Shown: one piece after another, positions 25,861 to 33,928 of the stretch | Numbering within the stretch: the stretch's first letter is position 1 | How the letters are laid out: each line of letters starts with the position of its first letter | From: Hyphomonadaceae bacterium UBA5336 | GTDB taxonomy: Bacteria; Pseudomonadota; Alphaproteobacteria; Caulobacterales; Hyphomonadaceae | Assembly (NCBI GenBank): GCA_002408125.1 | Contig: DHQO01000023.1 | Coordinates: forward strand, 124,001-188,000 | Length of the DNA stretch: 64,000 bases | Reading direction: 5' to 3' | Position numbers and translations under genes: made by a program | The notes under the pieces: model-generated | Told to the model about the DNA's origin: nothing | The model's input: the letters and a program-made list of their open reading frames with translations, nothing else | Database searches by the model: none

Positions 25861-27213
25861 TTGGTCACCATCGAAGAAGCAGAACGTCCGGTTCGGGCGA
25901 CCCCAATACGTGCAACCGGCGACAGCTGGTGGACGCTCGCCGTTCTTTTTTGCGTTTATTTCTTTTGCCTGCTGGACCGCTATATCATCTCGATGCTGGT
26001 GCCGGACATCAAGGCCGAGCTGGCCCTGTCCGATATCCAGATGGGCCTTATCCTAGGGCCCGCCTTCTCGCTCTTCTATGCCTTTTTCGGCGTGCCGATC
26101 GGCTATGCCTCGGATCTTTTCCCGCGCCGCTGGATCATTTTTCTCGGTGTGCTCCTGTTCTCGCTCGCGACGGTGTTCACCGGTTTTGCCGGCGGGTTCA
26201 TCACGCTGTTCCTGGCGCGCATCCTGGTCGGTATTGGCGAGGCGTCGGTCTCGCCCTCGGCAAATTCCCTGCTGGCCGACAAGTTCCCCCGCAAACAGCT
26301 CGCGACCGCAATTTCGATCTACCATATCGGTGTGAAGATCGGCACGGCGAGTGCCTATGTCATTGGCGGCGCAGGCGTGGCCATTGCGGCCGCGGTTATT
26401 GCGATCTTCCCCTTTATGGACGGTACCGCGCCCTGGCGGATCGTTATCATGGTGTGCGGCGTGCCGGCCGTATTCTTCGCTCTCCTGGTCTTCACTTTCC
26501 GCGAGCCGGTTCGCCCGCCGCGCCAGAAAAGCGATGTCGGACCTGCCAATCTCGTCCGCTTTATCCGCGGAGCGGCGCGCCTGCTCGGGCCGATGCTGAC
26601 AGGCTTCACGCTGATTGCCTTTTCAGCCAATTGCATGGCCGGTTGGGTTCCGACCTATCTGGTCCGCGAGTTCGGATGGTCGCGCGCCGAATTCGGTCCG
26701 ATCCTCGGTGTGATTGGCCTGATCACGGCGGCCACGCTGATCTTCAAGGGCATCGCCATGGACTGGCTGTTCGCCAAGGGGTTCAAGGACATCCACATCC
26801 GGTTCTACACTTGGCTTTTAGCCGTCACGACGCCGATCGGCATTGCGCTCTTCTTCATTCCGAGCACCTGGCTGTTCGTATTCTGCTATGCCCTGATCCA
26901 GATCGTGGCGGTGCCGATCACGGCCTATGTCGCCACGGTCATCCAGGTCATCACGCCGGTCCGCCTGCGTGGGCAGATGCTGGCCTGCGTTTCGTTCTGC
27001 ATGATCATTCTCGGCGGGTTCGGCCCCACCGTGATCGGCCTGCTCACCGATCTGGTGTTCAAAGACGAGTCCAAGGTCGGTTATTCGCTTGCCATCGTGA
27101 TCGGCATTGCCTTTCCGAGCGCGCTCTTGCTGCTGCGCACGGCGCTCAAGCCGCTGCGGACCCTGGTCGCGACCATCGAGGCGAATGAGGGCGAGGGTGC
27201 CGTGAAGCCCTGA
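25861..27213 (+). CDS. MFS transporter (spinster-like)
   Basis: The protein has 450 residues with twelve membrane segments. FFCLLDRYIISMLVPDIKAELALSDIQMGLI and GYASDLFPRRWII match the spinster-type MFS signature (D/R in helix 1, DxxxRR in loop 2-3), and LARILVGIGEASVSPSANSLLADKFP is the motif C-like region. The start is TTG at 25861, supported by GGAGGAG six bases upstream; no ATG lies nearby. It is an inner-membrane carrier for an organic acid or aromatic compound, paired with the divergent TonB receptor. Confidence 0.9.
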   Translation: MVTIEEAERPVRATPIRATGDSWWTLAVLFCVYFFCLLDRYIISMLVPDIKAELALSDIQMGLILGPAFSLFYAFFGVPIGYASDLFPRRWIIFLGVLLFSLATVFTGFAGGFITLFLARILVGIGEASVSPSANSLLADKFPRKQLATAISIYHIGVKIGTASAYVIGGAGVAIAAAVIAIFPFMDGTAPWRIVIMVCGVPAVFFALLVFTFREPVRPPRQKSDVGPANLVRFIRGAARLLGPMLTGFTLIAFSANCMAGWVPTYLVREFGWSRAEFGPILGVIGLITAATLIFKGIAMDWLFAKGFKDIHIRFYTWLLAVTTPIGIALFFIPSTWLFVFCYALIQIVAVPITAYVATVIQVITPVRLRGQMLACVSFCMIILGGFGPTVIGLLTDLVFKDESKVGYSLAIVIGIAFPSALLLLRTALKPLRTLVATIEANEGEGAVKP

Positions 27214-27222
27214 CCACGAGGA

Positions 27223-29616
27223 TCAGCTCACGCTGCCTGACAGGCGGATCCGGCGCCCGGCGCTGAGATGGTTGGCGGCGTTGACGATGGCATCGGCATC
27301 GATCTGGTAGTGGCAATAGAGGTCCGGGATGGTGCCGGTCTGACCGAAATGCTCCACGCCGAGCGGGGCGGTCATATGGCCAGCGACCGAGCCGATCCAG
27401 GCCAGCGTTGCCGGATGGCCGTCGGTGACCGTGATCAGGGTTGCGTTGCGCGGCACATTCGCCATCAGCCGCTCGATCTGGCTCATCGCCGAAGCATGGC
27501 CGCGGGCTCTGGCACGCCGGGCGGCTGTCCAGCCGGAATTCAGCCGGTCTGCTGAGGTGACGGCAAGCACGCCGATATCGCGCCGGTCATTGCCGATGCG
27601 CCCGGCCGCCTCGATGGTTTCCGGCGCGATGACGCCCTGATAGGCGATCACGACCTCGCAGTTCGGGCCGGGCTTGCGCAGCCAGTAGCCACCATCCACC
27701 ACGCCACGGCGGAACTCGGCATCGTCGCGGTTCCTGGGCCCGAGCTGTTCGATGGGGCGGGTCGACAGGCGCAGATAGACTGAGCCGCCGGTTTCGTCGC
27801 GCAGCCAGGTGCGCTCATCCGGATCGTTCTCGCCCGAGCGCTGGAGATAATCAAAGCTCCAGTCCATGATGATGGAAAGCTCGTCCAGAAAGGCCGGTTC
27901 GAAGCTGACAAGGCCGTCCTGGCTCATCCCGATCAGCTGCGTACCGACCGACTGGTGCGCGCCGCCCTCAGGCGCCAGCGTGATGCCGGACGGCGTGCCG
28001 ACCAGGATGAACCGCGCATCCTGATAGCAGGCATAATTGAGCGCATCGAGCCCGCGCGCGACGAAGGGATCATACACCGTGCCGATGGGGATGACTCGCT
28101 CGCCGAAATGGGAGTGGGCGAGCCCGGCCGAGCCGAGCAGCAGCATCAGGTTCATCTCGGCGATGCCGAGCTCGATATGCTGGCCCTCCGGCGAGAACGA
28201 CCATTTCTGGGTCGAGGGGATGGATTGCTCGCGGAAGGTGTCGGAGACGTTGCGGCGGGCAAACAGGCTGCGCCGGTTCACCCAGGGGCCGAGATTGGTC
28301 GAGACCGTCACATCCGGCGAAGTGGTAAGGATGCGGTTGGCGAGTTCGGATTTTGATTTGGCGAGGCCGTCGAGGATCTTGCCGAAACCCGTCTGGGTTG
28401 CCAGTTCCCGGTCGTCCAGCCAGACCGGACCGGGGCTTTCCACTTTCGCGGCCGTATAGCGGCGCGTGCCTTTGGAAAAGAAGGCCACCTTGTCGAGGAA
28501 GGCTTTCAGCGCTTCGGGGGCTTTCACCGTGGCAAAGGGATCCCATTCCTGACCTTCGGGAACGCCCATGCGCTCCTGGAACTCGGCCATCTGGGCCATG
28601 TTCATCAGGCCGGCATGATTGTCCTTGTGGCCGGCAAGCGGGGTCTGCCAGCCCTTGATCGTGTAGGCGAGGAAGACGGTGGGCCGGTCATCGTCGACCG
28701 CATCGAAGGCTTCGGTGAGGGTCTGCAGGCATTGGCCGCCGAGATTGTTCATCAGCGCGTCAAGCTCCTCATCGGAGCGCTTGTCGAGCAGTTTGGAAAC
28801 ATCGCCCTGGTCGCCGATATCGTCCATCAGACGTTTCCGCCAGGCCGCCCCGCCCTGATAGGTGAGGGCAGAATAATCCGCATTCGGGCAGGCCTGGATC
28901 CAGGTTTTCAGCGCCTCGCCGCCGGGCTCCTCGAAAGCCGCCCGCTGCCGCACGCCATGGCGCAGGACAACGGTGCGCCAGCCAAAGGCCCTGAAGATCG
29001 CATCGATCTTTTCCCAGAGGCCCTCATGCACCACGCCATCCAGGCTCTGGCGGTTATAATCGATGATCCACCAGGTGTTGCGCAGGTCGTGTTTCCAGCC
29101 TTCCTGCAGGCATTCATAGATATTGCCTTCGTCCAGCTCGGCATCGCCGACCAGGGCGACCATGCGCCCGAGCGGGCGGTCTGCCGTCCACGATTTGGCG
29201 GCGAGATAGTCCTGGATGATCGAGGAGAAGGCGGTTGCGGCCACGCCGAGCCCGACCGAGCCGGTGGAGAAGTCGACATCGTCGATATCCTTGGTGCGGC
29301 TGGGATAGGACTGCGCGCCGCCCCAGGCGCGGAAGGCTTCCAGCTTCTCGCGCGTTTGGTTGCCCATCATGTACTGCATGGCGTGGAAGACCGGCGAGGC
29401 ATGCGGCTTCACCGCCACGCGATCCTCGGGCCGCAGCACATGGAAATAGAGCGCGGTCATGATCGCGACCATGGAGGCACACGAGGCCTGGTGCCCGCCG
29501 ATCTTCACCGCGCCATCCTCCTTGGGGCGGAGATTGTTGGCATTGTGGACCATCCAGGCCGACAGCCAGAGCAGGCTCTGTTCGATGTCCTTGAGATGGT
29601 CGGGGCGGGTCGTCAT
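27223..29616 (-). CDS. Homodimeric (AceE-like) 2-oxoacid dehydrogenase E1 / transketolase-family enzyme
   Basis: The protein has 797 residues, close to but shorter than AceE (about 890). The ThDP region is VALVGDAELDEGNIYECLQEGWKHDLRNTWWIIDYNRQSLDG, with GDA in place of GDG. ThDP/pyrimidine domain motifs (HIELGIAEMNLMLLLG, PEGGAHQS) and a transketolase C-terminal domain follow. It is not a phosphoketolase by motif. It would use a 2-oxo acid or ketose with ThDP. No E2/E3 is adjacent. The start lies 2 bases after the stop of the SLATT-like gene, so the two are one operon, an unusual partnership. Confidence 0.78.
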   Translation of the reverse strand: MTTRPDHLKDIEQSLLWLSAWMVHNANNLRPKEDGAVKIGGHQASCASMVAIMTALYFHVLRPEDRVAVKPHASPVFHAMQYMMGNQTREKLEAFRAWGGAQSYPSRTKDIDDVDFSTGSVGLGVAATAFSSIIQDYLAAKSWTADRPLGRMVALVGDAELDEGNIYECLQEGWKHDLRNTWWIIDYNRQSLDGVVHEGLWEKIDAIFRAFGWRTVVLRHGVRQRAAFEEPGGEALKTWIQACPNADYSALTYQGGAAWRKRLMDDIGDQGDVSKLLDKRSDEELDALMNNLGGQCLQTLTEAFDAVDDDRPTVFLAYTIKGWQTPLAGHKDNHAGLMNMAQMAEFQERMGVPEGQEWDPFATVKAPEALKAFLDKVAFFSKGTRRYTAAKVESPGPVWLDDRELATQTGFGKILDGLAKSKSELANRILTTSPDVTVSTNLGPWVNRRSLFARRNVSDTFREQSIPSTQKWSFSPEGQHIELGIAEMNLMLLLGSAGLAHSHFGERVIPIGTVYDPFVARGLDALNYACYQDARFILVGTPSGITLAPEGGAHQSVGTQLIGMSQDGLVSFEPAFLDELSIIMDWSFDYLQRSGENDPDERTWLRDETGGSVYLRLSTRPIEQLGPRNRDDAEFRRGVVDGGYWLRKPGPNCEVVIAYQGVIAPETIEAAGRIGNDRRDIGVLAVTSADRLNSGWTAARRARARGHASAMSQIERLMANVPRNATLITVTDGHPATLAWIGSVAGHMTAPLGVEHFGQTGTIPDLYCHYQIDADAIVNAANHLSAGRRIRLSGSVS

Positions 29617-29618
29617 GG

Positions 29619-30713
29619 CTACAAGGAAAACTTTGCGGTGGAGTGGGACTTCAGGAAGGATCGAAGCTCGTCATAGGCGAAGGCTTCCAGCTGACGCAGC
29701 AGGACGAATTTCGCCGCTATGTCGGGGCTGGAATAGTTCTTGGATAGGTTTTCCAGCTGGGCGTTGTAGATCTCGTAGCGGTCGCGGTCCTCAGTGACCC
29801 TCAGCCCCAGCTGCAGCGCCTGGAAGAGCAGGGCGAGCGTGCCCGATACCAGCATGAGGATGCTGAACGGCACGGCCGGATAGGCGTCTGAAATCAGCGC
29901 GCCAAGGGTCAAGAGGGCAAAGACCGGCGTGATCGCAAAGCAGATGGAGGCGCCGGTCTCCAGCGCAGCGGCATTGGCGCCGACGGAATTCTTGTCGGTA
30001 TCCAGGTTCAGGCGGGAATAACGCAGCTGGATTTTGATCCGCAGCTCCTGAAACGCCTGCGCGAGCAAATCGGAGTTCGGCGATTTCGCCGAGGGGGCGG
30101 AGAGGGCGGCCCAGTCTTCCAGGAGCCATTGCTCCTCCTGGTGCACGTCTTCAATCAGCTTCCTGGCCAGTTTGGCCGTCCCTTCCAGGCGGCCATTGAC
30201 CTCGCTGAACGCGGCCAGGCGGTCTGCAACGAACTCGGCGTATTTCTGATCGTCGGTCATGGCCTCGACAGCGTTGTCCCAGTTGTGAAGGATGTACTGG
30301 AAATGGAACTGCCTTGTCCTTTCCAGGCGGCTGCGCAGATTGAGCCAGCGCTTTCGCACATCGCCATGCCTGAATTTTTGCATCATCCCCCAGAAGCCCG
30401 CGGCCACCGTAATCATCAGGGCAATGACTTCGAGACCGGAGGAGAGAAGCTGATGCGGGACAAGACCGCTCACACCGAGTAGGACGACACCGACGGCGCC
30501 AATGATAAGTGTGTAAATGCCCTCGGAATGGGTGGCGGTCTTGAGCTTCTTGCACGCCTCGTCAGCGGTCTTGAATGTGGCGCGCAACTCTTCGAAATCG
30601 AAGATGCGATGCAGGAGCGGGTAGTCGACTGCAAACTGCGCCCGTTCGGCGTCATCGAGCAACAGGTCGCTATTGGGCCAGTCCTTGAGTGGCGCTTCGG
30701 TTCTCTCGATCAT
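29619..30713 (-). CDS. Membrane protein with two SLATT-like (2TM + cytosolic helix) modules
   Basis: The protein has about 364 residues; the ATG at 30713 follows GGGGAG. Four hydrophobic segments come in two pairs: about residues 66-110 (GIYTLIIGAVGVVLLGVSG and VIALMITVAAGFWGM) and about 270-320 (ICFAITPVFALLTLGALI and FSILMLVSGTLALLFQALQLGL). Each pair is followed by a charged helical stretch with W/R/Y residues, as in SLATT/DUF4231 proteins. SLATT domains are predicted membrane effectors in nucleotide-signal conflict systems. Here the partner is an AceE-like E1 enzyme in the same operon. The family assignment is by pattern only. Confidence 0.55.
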   Translation of the reverse strand: MIERTEAPLKDWPNSDLLLDDAERAQFAVDYPLLHRIFDFEELRATFKTADEACKKLKTATHSEGIYTLIIGAVGVVLLGVSGLVPHQLLSSGLEVIALMITVAAGFWGMMQKFRHGDVRKRWLNLRSRLERTRQFHFQYILHNWDNAVEAMTDDQKYAEFVADRLAAFSEVNGRLEGTAKLARKLIEDVHQEEQWLLEDWAALSAPSAKSPNSDLLAQAFQELRIKIQLRYSRLNLDTDKNSVGANAAALETGASICFAITPVFALLTLGALISDAYPAVPFSILMLVSGTLALLFQALQLGLRVTEDRDRYEIYNAQLENLSKNYSSPDIAAKFVLLRQLEAFAYDELRSFLKSHSTAKFSL

Positions 30714-30857
30714 GTTCCGGCTCCCCGCCCGCACGACTTCCCCAGGCGGGCCAAGCTCTTGCCATGGACAGCCTTAGATACTTGATTGTGAGACACAAAG
30801 CGGCAAGGAGCAATGGCGCCGGCGATGAGTAATGGCCATTGCCCAGCGGAGACATAT

Positions 30858-31385
30858 ATGACCCGAGGTACACCGCAGGAAGATACCGGCCTCGTCGATA
30901 TCCTCGCCTATTTCGATATTATCTCGGCGCGTGATGGGGCGGGTCTTGCTGCAAAGACCCGCGCCGTGGATGCGCGCCGGGCCGAGCCGGGCGAGGTGAT
31001 CGAGACCCATATCGCGGGCGAAGGCCTGGAGACCCGCAGCGCGCCCGCCAGGCCCGGCGACATGGTGGTGCGCAACCGGTGCGAAGCGACCGGCAATGAG
31101 GAATTCCTGCTGTCTGCGGATGTGTTTGTTCGCAAATATTCCGGCCCCACTGGCGTTTCGGCACAGGAGGGGTGGCAGGAGTACAGTCCGGTCAGCGAGC
31201 CGGTCCGTTTTGTCTATGTGCCCGCTATGCAGGCGGCGTTTTCCTTCATGGCGCCCTGGGACGAGCCTATGGTCGCGAGGCCCGGCGACATCATCGCCCA
31301 GGACCCCGCCGATCCGAGCGACACCTACCGGATCGCGCGAAAGGCGTTCGACTGCACCTACGAGATCCTCGATCCAGCGGGCTAA
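30858..31385 (+). CDS. Conserved hypothetical protein with PGDYG-like motifs
   Basis: The protein has about 175 residues from the ATG at 30858, which has GGAG upstream. Two related segments, ARPGDMVVRN ... FVRKY and ARPGDIIAQDPADPSDTYRIARKAFDCTYEI, resemble the short PGDYG domain (PGD-hydrophobic pair, then a downstream aromatic). There is no signal peptide or membrane segment. Function unknown. It is convergent with the response regulator (4-base overlap) and divergent from the SLATT-like gene. Confidence 0.65.
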   Translation: MTRGTPQEDTGLVDILAYFDIISARDGAGLAAKTRAVDARRAEPGEVIETHIAGEGLETRSAPARPGDMVVRNRCEATGNEEFLLSADVFVRKYSGPTGVSAQEGWQEYSPVSEPVRFVYVPAMQAAFSFMAPWDEPMVARPGDIIAQDPADPSDTYRIARKAFDCTYEILDPAG

Positions 31386-32005
31386 ACGCTCTTGGCCATG
31401 TCCAGCAGGCCCTCGCGGACCGAGAGCGAGAGGAGCTGGGCCATGGAGTTCACCCCCAGCTTGCGCATCAGCGAGGAGCGGCGCTTGTCCACCGTCTTGG
31501 CACTGATCCCCAGCCGCTCACCCAGAATGGCATTCGTATCGCCGCGGGCAATGCCGAACAGAACCTGTAATTCGCGCGGACTGAGCGAATTGAAGGCGGT
31601 CGATCCCGAGGACAGCCTCAAGGCATGAGGCGAGATCGCCCCGCCCAGCACTTTGCGCACGCCCGCAACGAATACATCCGGGGCATCCGATTTCAGGAAA
31701 ACGCCTTCCACACCCGTGGACACGGCCTGCGAGAGCAGGCTGTTGGAGGTCAGCCCCGTGAGAAGCATGATCTTTGTGTCCGGGCTCCAGCGGCGCACTT
31801 CGCCGACAATTTCAAGCCCGTTGCCATAGGGCATGGCAATGTCTGCGATGACGAGGTCGGGTTGGTGTTTGTTGACCTGGGCGACCAGTTCCACGCCGCT
31901 CTCGGCCTCGGCAACCACTTCAAGGCCCGGTTCGGATTCCAAAAGTGTTTTGAGCCCCTGCCTGACCATGACATGATCATCGGCGAGGATAGTCCGGGAG
32001 TTCAT
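31382..32005 (-). CDS. LuxR/NarL-type response regulator (orphaned)
   Basis: The protein has about 207 residues. The receiver domain has the acidic pocket (ADD), the phospho-acceptor Asp in LVIADIAMP, the switch Thr in LLTGL and the Lys in FLKSDA. The LuxR helix-turn-helix is SPRELQVLFGIARGDTNAILGERLGISAKTVDKRRSSLMRKLG. GGAG precedes the ATG at 32005; an ATG at 32026 is the alternative. The gene is divergent from a stub that looks like the start of a 7TM-type sensor kinase, so its cognate kinase was probably lost. Confidence 0.92.
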   Translation of the reverse strand: MNSRTILADDHVMVRQGLKTLLESEPGLEVVAEAESGVELVAQVNKHQPDLVIADIAMPYGNGLEIVGEVRRWSPDTKIMLLTGLTSNSLLSQAVSTGVEGVFLKSDAPDVFVAGVRKVLGGAISPHALRLSSGSTAFNSLSPRELQVLFGIARGDTNAILGERLGISAKTVDKRRSSLMRKLGVNSMAQLLSLSVREGLLDMAKSV

Positions 32006-32046
32006 GATGGGCTCCGCTTCATCCATCCGCGAGTATCGCATTTGCT

Positions 32047-32262
32047 GTGAGAATTGTCGCCCTGCTCATATGCCTCGTCCTGGCAGGCCTGGCCGGGCGC
32101 GCCACCGCCGAGACCGCTGACCCGGTCATCCTCACGGCGGCCGAGAATTATGACCTGCGCGACAATGTCTCCTACGTCATGGACGCGACCCGCGAGGTCA
32201 CGATCAACAGTATAGTGACGGAGGCGGGCGCGCTGGACTTCCAGCCTGTCGGGCATGCCGCT
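32047..32262 (+). pseudogene. 5' stub of a 7TMR-DISM-type sensor histidine kinase, truncated
   Basis: From GTG at 32047 the frame encodes a good signal peptide (MRIVALLICLVLAGLAGRATAE). About 45 residues follow (DPVILTAAENYDLRDNVSYVMDA ... ITEAGALDFQPV-like) that match the start of the extracellular sensor domain of 7TMR-DISM kinases. At about 32250 the coding pattern ends and the sequence continues as the reverse complement of an autotransporter gene; the frame stops at 32301. The divergent response regulator fits a former two-component pair. Family call from about 70 residues only. Confidence 0.6.
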
Positions 32263-33594
32263 GAGGTTCACGGCGCCGCCTGCGCCCGCTCCGTCGGCTG
32301 AACCGGTGGACGCGCCATCGATCAGGCCGCCGCCGCCACCAAGGCTCTGCAGGAGGATCGCCGTGGCGCCGTCGCCGGTGGTCAGGATATCACCCGCGAG
32401 GTCGAGGGGAGCCGCGCCGCCATCGCCGGCATTGTCCGCCGACAATGTGGTGGTGGTCGCCGCGCCGCCGGTGAGGACGGCCCCGCCGCCCCCGCCAATG
32501 GATTGCGCCACTGCGCCAGCGGCATCGCTGCCATGGGTGACGATCAGCCCGCTTGCCGCGGCGTTGGCGGTGGCTAAGCCCCCATTGCCGCCCTAGCCGG
32601 CCTGTCCGCCGAGCGCGACGATGCCACCCGCCGTGCCCGACGAACTGCCGTTCCCGCCGATAGACTGGGCCAGTATGCCATGGGCGCCGCTGCCAAATGT
32701 ATAGACAGTCCCGAAATTCTGCGTGATGGCCGTACCGCCATTGCCCTCCTTTCCGCGAACCTGGAATGTGTGGTGTTCCGTGCCCGTTGTCGTGATGCTG
32801 GCGGTATCGCTCAATGTGATACTCTGGATTCCGCCCACACCGCCGGTCCCGCCATTGGCTGCGTCACCAAAGATCGCCGCGTTCAGGTCGCCGCCAGAAC
32901 CGCCATTGCCGCCCGTCGCCAGATAGTAGACAGCGACGCCGCTTGTGGCTTACCGGTCTCCGTTGACGCCGATTGTGCGCTCGCTGGGCGATCTGCCCGT
33001 GCTGCCGTTGCGGGGTGGCTCGAAGAGGCGCGGTGGAATGATGGAGACAAGAATCTGGTCGGCGCCGGCAGCGCCGTTTCCGCCGGTTACCGGACTGCTG
33101 ATGCGCCCGACATTCCCCGTCGCTGCGGCAAGGGAAGGGCGCAGCGAGATGTCCGGTGCATCCGGCCATGTCGGATCCACTCGCAGCTGGGTGCTGACAT
33201 CGCGGACTACCGCAAAGCTGCGGCCATCCTCGAAGACGACCCGCTCGACTGTGTCGGTTACGCCATTGCGTTCGACCGAAGCAATGGTCACCGTGGCATC
33301 CGGATCGTCCGGATCGGTGATGGTTTCACCGATGCCGGTACGGAACAGGATCAGCCGGTCGCCATCGGTAAGGACGGAGTCCCCGATGGCCAGGAGGACG
33401 CGCTCTTCCTCGCCCGAACCGGGATTGAGAACGCTAGTGCCCGGGTCCGGCGCGTCGACCTCCTGGGCGCCGGCCACTGAGGCGCCGGCAATCACCAGGC
33501 CGCCCAGATGCAGCAAGGCCAAGGTCGAAGCGCGCTGCATGGCGCGTTGAAGGAAGCTTGCGCCAGCGCGTTTACTGGATTTTGAAATACTCAT
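32250..33594 (-). pseudogene. Decayed autotransporter/adhesin gene (two in-frame stops, 3' end lost)
   Basis: From ATG 33594 the frame begins with an extended signal peptide (MSISKSSKRAGASFLQRAMQR ... AGASVAGAQE). It continues with about 180 residues of secreted-protein sequence and then glycine-rich repeats of the QSIGGGGG / GGNGG type found in alphaproteobacterial autotransporters. The same frame holds TAA at 32950-32952 and TAG at 32593-32595, yet coding sequence resumes after each (ATSGVAVYYLATGGNGG; GGNGGLATANAAASG). At about 32250 it runs into the kinase stub, so the rest of the passenger and the beta-barrel are missing. Confidence 0.75.
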
Positions 33595-33746
33595 GTGTCG
33601 TCCCCACACAGGTCTCGCCGGAGCGATTCCGGTCGAGTGCATGGTGCGGGGCCCGTTGGCGTGTCGCTCGTCTACCCAGACGCTGCGGGGCGTTACCACC
33701 TCATGCGTTACAGACCGGAAAGTCGCACCATGGCCGGGGCGGCGCT

Positions 33747-33820
33747 ATGGGGTAATCACCCCATTTTGAAGCCTGGGTTTGGAGACTGCGGCAGGTGAAA
33801 GCCTGCCTTGCCAGGGCAAG
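33747..33820 (+). promoter_or_regulatory. Tandem hairpins in the leader of the Amt-GGDEF-EAL gene
   Basis: Three short inverted repeats follow one another: atggggt-aatc-accccat (33747-33764, then ttt), ggcagg-tgaaag-cctgcc (33790-33807) and cttgc-cagg-gcaag (33807-33820). They lie 110-180 bases before the TTG start. I could not match them to a named riboswitch class. They may be a structured 5' leader, or a terminator-like structure for transcripts entering from upstream. Confidence 0.35.
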
Positions 33821-33928
33821 TCCAAGCCGTGCGCCATCAAGGAATTGTATACTTTACGTAGATTTTACGAATACTGCTTAAGGGGAGGTGCAGCCAGTTC
33901 TTCTCGACATTCTACTTAGGAGGCCAGT

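Noticed and set aside
28615..29676. 353-codon frame antisense to the AceE-like gene
   Set aside because: It mirrors the codon structure of the real gene on the other strand; the translation shows only arginine/glycine-rich shadow composition and no domain.
32250..33594. Functional short autotransporter or a set of separate small genes
   Set aside because: All fragments are in one frame interrupted by single stop codons and lack separate starts, so one decayed gene explains them better.
33747..33820. Known c-di-GMP riboswitch before the Amt-GGDEF-EAL gene
   Set aside because: The hairpins lack the conserved cores of the class I and II c-di-GMP aptamers; only a generic structured leader can be claimed.
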